DNA from: Turritopsis dohrnii
Taxonomy: Eukaryota > Cnidaria > Hydrozoa > Anthoathecata > Oceaniidae
Direction: 5' to 3'
NCBI GenBank assembly: GCA_027922465.2
Contig: BQMF02000011.1
Span: forward strand, 124,001-188,000
DNA: 64,000 nt
Positions 43,669 through 54,126 of the stretch are shown here, one piece after another (positions within the stretch are counted from its first letter, which is position 1; each line of letters opens with the position of its first letter). The translations under genes and the position numbers were made by a program. A model generated the notes under the pieces. That model saw nothing but the letters and a program-made list of their open reading frames with translations. It was not told the DNA's origin and made no database searches.

Positions 43669-44031
43669 TACACGTTTTTTTCTTTATAAGCAACCAAGGT
43701 CAGGCCTTAGTAGTAATGTTGCTTAAAAAATGACCATTTTTTAGTAGTAATGTTGCTTAATTTGTTGCTAAGGATTAATTGAAAAAATATTTATTTTCAG
43801 TCTTGAAAACCTTTGTCTACGCTTAAGAAAGTGTAGGACATAGTACTGCAACCTAGTGTAACCACCTAGTGTAACAATTTTAAGAAATGTGCTGTAGCTA
43901 TGCTAGTGCTGCATCATTTCAAAATTTCATGTTGCTAATTTATGTAAGATCCATGTAGTACTGTTGCTTAACTTTTTGAGAAAATTTACTAATGTTGCTT
44001 ATAAACGTGTTGCTTATAAAAAAACGTGTAC
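43669..44031. mobile_element. MITE with CACGTTTTTT...AAAAAACGTG ends
   Basis: Inverted ends of about 20 bases (TTTATAAGCAAC / GTTGCTTATAAA plus the outer ACACG/CGTGT) enclose a 363-bp segment. It contains three to four TAGTAGTAATGTTGCTTA-like repeats and no ORF. Confidence 0.7.
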
Positions 44032-44275
44032 TCTACCAGAAAGTCTTTTTATACTTCTTAGAAATATATACATAGCTTAAAAGTTGAACTTCCACCTTAT
44101 TGAGAAACCTTTATATATATGATTCCTATAACTTTGTCTCTATAACTTTGTGAGTTACTAATGACAAAGATGGTTAAATCAGATATGGCGAAAAATGTCA
44201 ACCGAACTTCAAGTGTTCGTTTAAGTAAAGGTTTCATCAAAACATCATCTCCAATCAAATTGGAACAGAGCACAT

Positions 44276-45300
44276 CTAATGAATGAAATGAGCTTCGTTC
44301 TGGTTTAATGGAATGAAAAAGCCGTGCGATATGTTAACGGATGAAGTGTTAAAACTCGTAAAGTCATTGGTCGTCGTGCTCCAATTCCTCACTTGATTGG
44401 CTGAATTAATGCATTTTGTTTGATTTGCGAATGGATACGTATACGGGTAAACCATGGGCGAGGGAGATGTGTATGAAGGAGGTTGGTTCATCTCACTGCA
44501 ATTTGATTGGTTCATATTACCATGTGTTATTTCTGATTGGCTAACCAATGTTTGTGAGTATGGCGTACTGTGTTCTAAAACACAATGCGAGACAGGAAGA
44601 ATCGGATTATTCTGGTGAAAGCTATTTGTGACTGGGTGTTGAGTTCTATTCGGCTGTCCCACGTTTCTCTGTTCGTGTTTCTTTCTCATTCGTCGGTTTT
44701 GAAACCACACTCGGACTTGACGTTCCGACAGATGGAGTTCTTCCGCTAAAATCTGTCGTTTCCACGCCGTCAAGTAAGGGGACAAGCAAAATTCATTTTC
44801 GAGTTCTTTCTGTGCAGCTTGACAAAAAGCCTTTCGAGGTTTCGAGGTTTTCATTGATTCTACATTTCTAGTGACATTCTTCCTTTTAACTAAAAACGAA
44901 GATAAAATTGTTTTGTTTTTGTATGGTAATGCCTGAAACCTGTTCACTACCTTTAATTAAATCTAATTCACTGACAAACCTGAAATTCCCAGAAAAAAAT
45001 GAACAACAGATTTGTTCTCTTAAAGTCTTGTTTTCAATCTTTAGTTTATTTTCCCAGGATTAAAAGGCACCAGAAATATCTAGCCTCTATCCGATTTTCT
45101 TCTGTGTAAAGATTAACGTATAAATATGTCAAAATTACTAATAAATGAATAAATAAATAAATGAATATCTCACCAGTGTTTTTGGTTTCATTCCAGGAGC
45201 AAGACAGAGTATTGAAATTTCCGGAGTTGTGGAAAGTCTTCATTGGAAACAATGAGTTACTTTTTGAAACTGTGAATGCATCAAGTAATATATTATCCAT
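44276..45300 (-). CDS. Homeodomain transcription factor (ANTP-type, possibly posterior-Hox-like)
   Basis: Two exons on the minus strand, 45300-45174 and 44889-44276, phase-1 junction (donor GTGAGA, acceptor TTTTTAG), 246 residues. The homeodomain spans residues about 57-116. F8, L16, F20, W48, F49, N51 and R53 are all present, and helix 3 is RQVRVWFQNRRMRKK with Gln50, so it should bind TAAT-type sites. R5 is in the N-terminal arm. The sequence KELENEFCLSPYLTAWKRQI has the ELExEF signature of ANTP/Hox-type domains but diverges strongly in helix 2. Upstream, SCSW lies about 20 residues before the homeodomain and may be a minimal PBX-type Trp motif. The C-terminal half is Asn/Ser/Thr-rich. I cannot assign the orthology group. 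No second homeobox is in the window. Confidence 0.88.
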
Positions 45301-46340
45301 ATTGAAAACGATTTGGGTATCAGCACTTTCCTGAATCCCGTAATACTTTTTTTAAAATTCCTTTTCCTTGTTTCAAAAACTCTTCAGCTTTATATGCGCC
45401 TGAGAATGAAGTTCAAAATTCGTGTTTCCTGTGCACGAACCAAAAAGTGACATATTCCTTAATAATAGATGTCTGTTTTGCACGGAAGTCTATTCTTAGA
45501 ACACTGGGCGTTGTGTATATATTTGTAGATTCATTGAGTTGATTGACATGTTTTGCGTGGTATTCACTTTAACAAAGTGTAGTTCTCCATCTGAAAAAAG
45601 CTAGTACAACGTCTGTACAAATCCTATTCAGAGGAAAGTAGCGATCCTGTACGGCTAACCACGTGGGTAAATGTTCTTAAAATGGCAGCCTTGACTTTAT
45701 GAGAAAATGTAGACTTTCATGTTTGTGAACTTTTCCAAAACAATTAGTGTTGCACCTGTGAACATAAAAAGGGTTTTCCTAGTAGATATTTTTCATACCA
45801 GTATCTCCGTGTGTAGGAAATGATGTGTTCTTTTAAAAGAATCATAAGTAAACCATTCTGCGTAAGTAAACATTTTTGTTCTAATTTCAAAGCACTTATT
45901 TATAAGATTGGGAAGCAATATTGTGAAGTAAGTTAGCACTTTACTTGTTCCGGTTACACAGAAATGTCATTCTAAAACATCAACACCTTTCAAACTTGTC
46001 AATCAAATCTATCAGCTCTTTTCATTGATATGTTTTCATAACGTTTTGAAAAGATAACACTCAGAGAATTTATTTTTTAAAAAAACGACAGAATGTCGTT
46101 CCCACGAGTCATTTTTGACCTCGAAGAATTTGAAGAACAGAATAACTTCCTTAAAGTTGAAATACTCCAACATAAATTTACTGCAATCGAGAGGCGATAC
46201 ACAAGTCTTGCTTTTATTCGTTGAAGCCATCATGACCAGCAAGATGTTCGTTTTTCACAGAAATGAAATGTTCAACTAACTAATAAACAATCAAACTCGA
46301 ACCTCAATTAGAGTTTGAAATGAAGGGAGTCGGCTTAAAA
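45301..46340. other. Upstream region of the homeobox gene
   Basis: No coding signal or repeat recognised. Likely promoter and intergenic DNA. Confidence 0.4.
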
Positions 46341-46349
46341 CCACCGTCC

Positions 46350-46445
46350 ATCTCCGACAACTCAATGTCCACAGTCCAGCACCCACATTCCACTGCCCAT
46401 AGTCCAGCGCCCACATTCCACCACTCACATTCTATCGCCCAATAC
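46350..46445. repeat. Minisatellite with CCACATTCCACTGCCCATAG-type units
   Basis: Alternating CAGTCCAGCACCCACATTCC and CATAGTCCAGCGCC phrases give about three copies of a 28-base unit. Confidence 0.7.
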
Positions 46446-46449
46446 ATTA

Positions 46450-47545
46450 CATTCACAAGGTTATAAGTAATGTTTTGTTGCTCAAATAAAGATTGCTTGA
46501 AAATAAGTAATAGCAAGGTAAAGAAAATAAAAAAAATTATCATGTAGCTAATGGATTCCTCAAGCTGAGCTTTCTCAGTATCAAGGCAAAGTTGTTAAAC
46601 TTGGTACGCAGGAAAGGTATGCCATCCAAGTTTCTTATTTTAAGTGTTTAAAGTCTAAACATTGATTTCATTCAGTCTACCAAAAGGATTCGGTGTTTTT
46701 GACGCGGTGACGATCTCGTAAGTAAACACCATATGATAATGAGTAGTGCGGATAGCACTCTCCAGGAGTAACTGTGCTATTTTCATTAGTTTCCTTTGAT
46801 TTCGTTTTTGTTATAAGTATATGCCTGGTCTTAATCGCTCAAAAATCGTCTTGCTAATACAATATTAAGACATTATTGAAATATGAAGCAAAACAATTAA
46901 ACGTACCTACACTGAGCAAGTATAGAACAATTCAAAATGTAAATCCTCTTGAAATATATAAATGCTGGCGATGAGGAACTTTATTAAAAAAGAAACAACA
47001 GTGGCAAACACAGGAAGTATTGAATGAACACGAATCCACGAAAAAGGTTCTAGGTGTCGGGTTTTTCTTAGCAGAAGAAAAGTACGAACGAAAAACTGAA
47101 ATAATTGTGTAATTTATAATGTCTTGTCATAATATTTTTCAAGAATGACGCAGTAGACATTTTTAAGTAGCTTTCCAAAGCGTCACACACGCTGAAGGAA
47201 GGTACTATGTACTTTTTAATTTTTATTTCATTATGCTTTATATGACAAATCATTTAGAAAGTCAAAATATAATTTAAGCATTCTGTCTACTTAATAAAGA
47301 CAGAAGTGATGGTGGTAGAAATTACCTCAACAGGTTCTATCAACTGACATCAAGATCCAGAGGTTAGTGGAAACATATGGGAGGAAAGCTGAGGTTTTAG
47401 CGGTTCCAGGAAGAATAATAATGTAAGTCCAAGTAAGCAAGACAAGATGCCAGGATTAGATTGTATAACCATCTAAGTGTTCCAAAAATTTTTGGATATA
47501 AAGGTCACGCAAAGCATGTAGCAACAGCAAAGAATATAATTAAGC
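46450..47545. other. No recognisable gene
   Basis: AT-rich intergenic DNA. Minus ORFs here are short and without motifs. Confidence 0.4.
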
Positions 47546-47550
47546 AAATA

Positions 47551-47716
47551 AAGTGGACTCTCCATTACTCGAACTCTCCATAATTCGAACTGAATTAGTG
47601 GATTTCTTCAAACTGAAACCTAATAATATCAACATCACTCTCTCGAACTCAAACTCATAATAATTCGAACGATTTTGTTTTTCTCTCCGAGGTTCGATTT
47701 CGAGAGAGTCGACTGT
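47551..47716. mobile_element. Pogo/Tigger-like MITE
   Basis: The right end GAGAGAGTCGACTGTA and the left end GTGGACTCTCCATTACTCGA are imperfect inverted repeats. The interior has several CTCGAACT / TTCGAACG repeats. A GACTCTC-type terminus next to TA is typical of pogo/Tigger relatives. Confidence 0.5.
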
Positions 47717-47719
47717 ACA

Positions 47720-48390
47720 AAATAATTGTGTGCAAAATATTTGTAGTAAATCATGAAGGCTTTGTAGCGAGGAATGATGTTTGAAATAACGCAACGAAAT
47801 ATGCTGACTGATATGCTGACTGATGTTTATGTTCTTTTTATTGAGGTAAAGCAAACTTTGAAGAACTGTTACTGATAGTCATGTATCACACTTACCCAGG
47901 TTTCCACATTGGAAATTTATACCATTCAAGTAAGTTTAACCTGGGTCATATCAGTCCGTGGGAATGTTAACATACTTTGTGTTCACACAGAAAAATGAAA
48001 CCTGATTTAGCAAAAAACTGGGGCAAAACCTTTTGCTAGTTTATGGACAAGATGTTATACGTAGATGGTTAATGAAGCAATATAATGTTTGTGAATATCA
48101 AAATATTATTTCACGTAATAATTTTAAAGTTTTGATTTCATTTGTAGGTTCTGGGACCTAATCACCCCCCAAAAAAAACTAGGAAAAAAAGCCCTAGCAG
48201 AACAAGATACATTGAAATAAAAAATCAACGAGAAATGACTACAGCCGGAAGTGTTTCGATTTCTTCCTTCCAATGACCAGCATCCAATGGACCATATTTT
48301 GAGCGGCATTAACACATACACAGCTTTCTGCATATAAGCGTGCTTCTGCTGCATTGGCTGAGTCTATGTGTGATAGTTACCTGTACAAGC
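47720..48390. other. No recognisable gene
   Basis: Intergenic; short ORFs only. Confidence 0.4.
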
Positions 48391-48394
48391 TTTT

Positions 48395-48790
48395 ATATGC
48401 CTAATTATGGCTCATTTGGCTCATATTAGCCTTTTTTTACTGCGCATACACGATTTTGAGTTTACTATATGGACAGTTGACAGCCCTTACAAAGTTACTT
48501 GATGAAGGCGTTCATGTGTTTTGCCTAATTATGACTGATTTTGCTTGTATTAACAATGTCTTAATGCGCATGTGCAAATTCCAGGCTTATTACACAGCTA
48601 CCTGATAGCATTGGAAAAGTTACTTGGCCAAAACCTTAATGTGTTTTGTCTAATTATGACTCTCTTTACTGATACTAGCGGGCCTCTTTTCTGCGCATGC
48701 GCGATTTTGGGTTTTATTGTATGGCCACCTGATATCCCTTGAAAAGTTACTTGGTGAAGATTTGCATGTGTTTTCCCTAATACACGGGTT
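48395..48790 (+). repeat. 125-bp tandem satellite (copy block 2)
   Basis: Three to four units with landmarks CCTAATTATGACT, GCGCATGCGCGATTTTGGGT and CTTGAAAAGTTACTTGGTGA repeat about every 125 bases. Same family as 4040-4320 and 58890-59265. Confidence 0.8.
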
Positions 48791-48799
48791 TCAAAATAA

Positions 48800-49755
48800 G
48801 TGCATCTCCACAGTGGCATTTTTGCAAATCTTGTTTGATAATCCGGTTAAAAATTTAATTACATTTTTGCAAGACATTTTTGTTATTTTTTCAAAAACCA
48901 CCTTTTCATTTTCCACAAAAATATATTAGCCGAAGAGCTTGAAAGTGGCTTTCCATTGATGTCAAAATTATTTTGAAATTCGGTATATTCATTTAAAAAA
49001 ACAACTTTAAAATTTCCATTTCCAACATATGAAACACACTGTATATGAAGCTACTTAAAGTTTGTTCACTACATTCATGTACAAACACGACTGAATGCTA
49101 CGGTGACATTTCAAATTTTAATGATCGCTATCATAAATAAAGTCTGTTCACCACATTCATGGCCAAATCGTTAGTTTCAGTCTGATAAGCTTTCTCATTA
49201 GCACATAAATTAAAAAATATAAAACATAAAAAATACGACCATAGTATGTTTTAAAACGGGGGTTCATAGTTACTTTGAAAGAAGTGTTACATTGAATGTA
49301 TTACTCACATTTCAACGAAAGCCTATTGTTCTTATATTTTCATCAAAATAACTTATACGCACGATGTTTTAGTATCAATAAATCATCTACGATGTGTATA
49401 TCCAACCTCCTGAAAACTCTAAAAGTTCAGACATAAGAGTATACTTTTCCTGCGAACACATTTACCAAAGGCCTGGTAAGGAGAATCTTCTATTAAAAGT
49501 CGCTGATGCGAAGAATTTGATCACAGTAAAAATATAAAATATTTATATGTTTTTAATTAAATATTATGTAAAATGCTTATTTTTGTTTTTGATTTAATTA
49601 ATTCTTTGTTGTTCAAGATGTTACTTTCAATTAGCAGGTGTGTTCAACAAAGAACCAATAAGGATTAAAAGAAACAACTGTTCAATTCAACATATTTGGG
49701 TTCCAAACTATTGACGAATCAGTTTAAAATCCAAAAAAGTGCTCAGCCATCATCA
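48800..49755. other. Upstream region of GPCR copy 1
   Basis: AT-rich, no ORF. Promoter and 5' UTR of the receptor gene are expected here, but no clear element is seen. Confidence 0.4.
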
Positions 49756-49759
49756 AGAT

Positions 49760-52243
49760 ATGAAAATCATTTCCGTGGCTTTTCTTTTATTGAGCTGTAT
49801 ATACTTGGTTGCTTCTGAAGTTGAAGAAATACCTTCAAGGATCCAAGGTAAAAGAGCAAGGTTTTATATGGTTGGTATGTATTCAATTTGCGCTTCAACT
49901 GATAAGATGAATAGCATTGGTCTAAAGCATCACATCACGATGAGAGAGATGATAAGTGAATATCCTCCCGGCCAGAATGTAATCAGCTATATTTCTATTG
50001 ATGTTTGCTACAATATAACAATGGTTAGGGAAATTGCTCTATCTCTATTTTTGGATGACAGATACTTTACCAGTTTCACCAGAGAAACAGCTCCAAGTAA
50101 ATATTTCTTTTGCGTCAGGGGAAGGTCATTCTGTACAGTTTCAAATTTACAATTAAATGTATTAGGTGTAGTTGCATTCATGCCAACACATTTCCTCAAA
50201 GAATTAAGCAACATTCTCATACCTGGAGATGTTCCACTGTATTACCACACTGACTCCCCAACATTTGGAAGTATTTCTGAAGATCCATATCATATGTCGA
50301 TGGACATAACTGTAGGGATGGCTCCCTACTTTTTGTATTTTGCTGGGATCTTTGGCTGGGAAGATTACACATTGATTTGTTTGCAGAATAAATTGCAAGA
50401 ACCCTGCAAGCATTTAGACGAGCTCTTCGAACATTTCTCTTCTTCAACAACACTAACTTGCGTTGTTATGGAAAATGTTGCTTTTAACGATACACAGCAT
50501 ATGATAAAAATATTGCACAGAATTAAGAGACAACCAAACAAGAATGTTATTGTCGTGGAAGGTAGAAATGAAGTTACAACAACATTTCTGAATATTATTG
50601 AAATGGAAAAGATTAAAGATAAAACATGGATTTTATTCGACTATTCAGCCCAATTTCATTATCAGAGTAAGGTTTGGATAAAAAGACCTGCAAAACTCTA
50701 CCAAAACAACACGTTAGGATCCTTTGTAATCACAAAATATGTTGGATTCGATAAGCTACCAAAGATAAATAGTTTGGACCAAACACTTGATCCATGGATC
50801 AAAAAATTTTTTCGCTCACGAAATAATGGGAAAAATCATACTGAGCAGTTAATAAACATTCTTCAGAATGCTGAGTCAGATCAATACGTATTAGGTATTA
50901 GGCAAATGGGAAGGATGTCATTTGGAATCTACTATTATTTGTATTATGGTTACGGAATAATAGTGATGAGAGATCAATCTATTGATGGAATGTTGAAAAG
51001 TATTTACCAGTTAAAACACTTTGATCCTGTTATTAATAGTGATATCTACAGGTTTAAAGATGACATTTCGGAATACGCATTCACTGAAACAAAACACAAC
51101 CATTCAGATATTATTCCATTACACAATCGAACAATGCCACATTCTACTTGTTCGAAAAAACAATGTAAAAACGGATTCGTGAACAAAATAGTCCTTTTTG
51201 GCACTAATGAATCCATTTGGCAGAAAGAGTATAGCTGGAGATGTGAGTTATGTCCTGTTGATTTCATAAATATCCACGAAGTTCATGGTGACAATTGTGT
51301 TCCTTGTAAGAAGCCAAATGTTTCCAACTACAACCGTACAGAGTGTTATGATCCCTACATCGTAAAGGTGTTGGAAGTTATCGATCCAGAATCGTTGTTG
51401 GCATTGGGAATAGCAGGATTGAACACAGTTTTATGTATCATTACTGCTTTAACTTTCATTTGGTATAAAAATACACCCTGCATAAAGTCGTTAAACTTGA
51501 AGGGTTCTCTACAACAGTTGTTCGCTACGATTGTGTTTAACGTAGCTTTTCCATACACGATGATCGGAAAGGTTAACACTTATAAATGTATTTCAAGACC
51601 AGTTATTGTCGGATTATGCTACGCATTTGTTATCCCTGTGATTATAACAAAAATTGAAAGACTCTTAACTGTTTTCAAAGCCAAGACAAGACTTTCTAAA
51701 GGAATGCTGAAATATTCGAAAGCGAGCGGAATCTTCAGTGACATTCTACATCTTTACATAAATTTGATGATTTCATTGGTTTCTTTTGTAATGATTCCTC
51801 CAATGATCATAAGCGAAGAGTATCATAATGTTCTGATTCGTGAACATTACTGCAATACAGCCATACACATCCAAATGCAAATAGCGTATGTGATATGCAT
51901 CCTTCTGTTTTGCAATATTCAAGGATTTCGTGCACGTTCATTACCATCAAATTTCAATGAAGCAAAACAAATTCTTTACTCCACTCTCCTGGCCATATTA
52001 TGTTTCATTCTGGCATTTCCAATATATTTCAGTCAAATTTATCAATATAAGAAAGATGCTACTTTACTCATCTCTTCCAGTTTGGCCATTTTCTTCTTTG
52101 TCGTTTCATTTTTTGGTAACAAAATGTATGTGGTGCTGCTTCGTCCTGACTTGAATACAGCAAAGTACTTTCAGAAAAAGTTAATGCACAAAATGGAAAA
52201 GAAGGCTGATAAACTTATAATGTCAGGAAAAGGAGCAACATGA
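49760..52243 (+). CDS. Class C GPCR with Venus-flytrap-type ectodomain, copy 1 (intronless)
   Basis: One exon, 827 residues. The ATG at 49760 begins a signal peptide (MKIISVAFLLLSCIYLVAS); the open frame extends 21 bases upstream but without ATG. Residues about 20-455 form the ligand-binding-like domain. About 460-530 is a Cys-rich linker of NCD3G type (CELCPVDFINI, GDNCVPCKKPNVSNYNRTEC). Seven hydrophobic segments follow from about 545 to 790. Class C landmarks are present: CISRP before TM3, KAKTRLSKG in loop 2, and FRARSLPSNFNEAKQI, the FNEAK box after TM5. The tail is short and basic. The ectodomain is poorly conserved, so the ligand is unknown; calcium-sensing, amino-acid and V2R-like receptors share this layout. 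Sister gene at 54127, same strand. Confidence 0.9.
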   Translation: MKIISVAFLLLSCIYLVASEVEEIPSRIQGKRARFYMVGMYSICASTDKMNSIGLKHHITMREMISEYPPGQNVISYISIDVCYNITMVREIALSLFLDDRYFTSFTRETAPSKYFFCVRGRSFCTVSNLQLNVLGVVAFMPTHFLKELSNILIPGDVPLYYHTDSPTFGSISEDPYHMSMDITVGMAPYFLYFAGIFGWEDYTLICLQNKLQEPCKHLDELFEHFSSSTTLTCVVMENVAFNDTQHMIKILHRIKRQPNKNVIVVEGRNEVTTTFLNIIEMEKIKDKTWILFDYSAQFHYQSKVWIKRPAKLYQNNTLGSFVITKYVGFDKLPKINSLDQTLDPWIKKFFRSRNNGKNHTEQLINILQNAESDQYVLGIRQMGRMSFGIYYYLYYGYGIIVMRDQSIDGMLKSIYQLKHFDPVINSDIYRFKDDISEYAFTETKHNHSDIIPLHNRTMPHSTCSKKQCKNGFVNKIVLFGTNESIWQKEYSWRCELCPVDFINIHEVHGDNCVPCKKPNVSNYNRTECYDPYIVKVLEVIDPESLLALGIAGLNTVLCIITALTFIWYKNTPCIKSLNLKGSLQQLFATIVFNVAFPYTMIGKVNTYKCISRPVIVGLCYAFVIPVIITKIERLLTVFKAKTRLSKGMLKYSKASGIFSDILHLYINLMISLVSFVMIPPMIISEEYHNVLIREHYCNTAIHIQMQIAYVICILLFCNIQGFRARSLPSNFNEAKQILYSTLLAILCFILAFPIYFSQIYQYKKDATLLISSSLAIFFFVVSFFGNKMYVVLLRPDLNTAKYFQKKLMHKMEKKADKLIMSGKGAT

Positions 52244-52249
52244 CATTTC

Positions 52250-54120
52250 TTCGCATTGATTTATGTGTATTGGAAATACGTTTGATTTTTTTCATTGATT
52301 TGTTGCTGTATGTTCATATATTAACAGCTTCCTAATCACATAAAATTGATGCGCCGGAATTCCAAAAGGTGATACTGAGGAGCGAGGATTGACCTTTCTA
52401 AGGAAAAATATCAAAAGAACGTATGCTGGGTGGTAGTTAATTTCTCTCATTATATGTTGTCTTTTGGTTTTCATACAATCATCATCATTTGAATCATCGT
52501 ATTGTAAAAAATGGGCACAAAAGGTGAGTTTTATATTAACAGATTGTTAGTGCAAATGACAAGCCGCCGTTTCAGGATAAGGACTGTGAAAGTTAGATAA
52601 ATAGACGGAAATAGTGAATGGCATTTATAATTTGGTGCAAGGATAACCACAGCGAATAATTTATTAACTTAAAATCAGCAGCTTTGAATTGTGCCAACAT
52701 TCAATCACCCAGTTTCTGTTGATGGCAGCTGTCTGAAGATGCTATGCATTTGTCATTACTTTGATCATAACAAAATCTGAAAAACTACGCAAAGACAAAG
52801 CGGGTGGTATTACTTTTGTTTGTCCTTACCAATCGTAACTATCTTTTATGCGGCAAAATTGATGCTTGAAAGTTTTTATTTGAAAAACTTTATTCATTCG
52901 TTTCTTGATGGAAATGTTTATATGAAAAAGTATTGCAATTGCCAAAATATGACTTATTGTTCAAACGAAGTTTAAAAGCATATTTGGCAGAAGATAACCA
53001 AAGTCATTGGAAAAAAGAAGCTGCATGGATTAAGGAAAGACTAGAACATGAATATGGAAAGATTTGGCCAGATTTGGCGAGAATTGTAAATTTAGTAACA
53101 AGTTTATGTAAACATTGCACGAAATTGTTCATAGGTTTAATAAACAGGAGGATAAAATTGTGTCTGGGTCAATTCAGTCAGGGAGTGAAGAAATTTTTGT
53201 CATATCAGGTCCAGTTGTTTCAAGATCTTTAAATTTCAGTTGACAATTTGGTGCAATGGCCAATGTTCTTTTAATAACACACATATGCATTATACTTTTG
53301 CTCTTAGTCGAGTAGTCAATGTACGTAATAAAAAGATATATATTATATATATAACATAACTTTAAAACGTATTCAAATAATATAAAGAAACTAACATTTC
53401 CTAAGACTGAGTTTGTTTCAGTCAACTCATCAAAAATACACTTCTTTCACCATATCAGATGTTAGACTATTTTTACAAATATATAAAAACTGTGCCACCC
53501 AATGTTTTGCCAAATACGTAAAGAATCAATGGCAAATTTTACAATTGGAGAGCAGTTTCGTATTTAATAAATTCTCGTCATTCTTTTTATCAAATACGAA
53601 TACATTAAAACAAATGACAAATTAAAATCTAAAATGACTCAATACCAATAGGGCAATCTGACTGCTTATTCTGTTAAGTCAAAGTATTTACTTTTTTGCC
53701 CTGTAAATCAATCAAAATGTTTAGAAACATAAACAACAACGACAATGCCGACAGTATTGACCTCCACCGACATTTAGTTTTGATCGGATGTAAGCTAGAA
53801 AGATTTGTTTTTTCTACAAAATTATTTTATTATTTTGATTGAATACACAAATAGCCATAGCTGTGACATAATACTATCCAACTATGAGCTGTAAAACACT
53901 GTTTTACTCCATATATTATTCCGAAATCTATTATTTCGAAATTTTAAAAAATTTAATTTGTTTTGACAATTTTCCATATTAAACGTTTGATTCAATTAGA
54001 CAGGTGGAAGTAAAAGGCGAAAACATACTATACAAAAAATACTCCAGGATTTAAATTATTTATATCCAAAAATAAAACATTTCCCATGTATAAGCGTTAT
54101 AGTCGTGCGACATACGTGAA
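52250..54120. other. Spacer between the two GPCR genes
   Basis: No second-gene signal. An ORF at 52933-53232 is Lys/Leu-rich with no recognised motif. The 3' flank of copy 1 is not similar to that of copy 2, so the duplication or conversion tract stays within the coding region. Confidence 0.45.
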
Positions 54121-54126
54121 GTAAAC

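Noticed and set aside
49739..49759. Upstream GTG start for GPCR copy 1, adding seven residues
   Set aside because: A nuclear animal gene normally starts at ATG; the ATG at 49760 directly begins a good signal peptide.
52730..52760. Another hammerhead-like motif (CTGAAGATGCTATGCAT)
   Set aside because: No GAAA segment follows and no stem I partner is visible.
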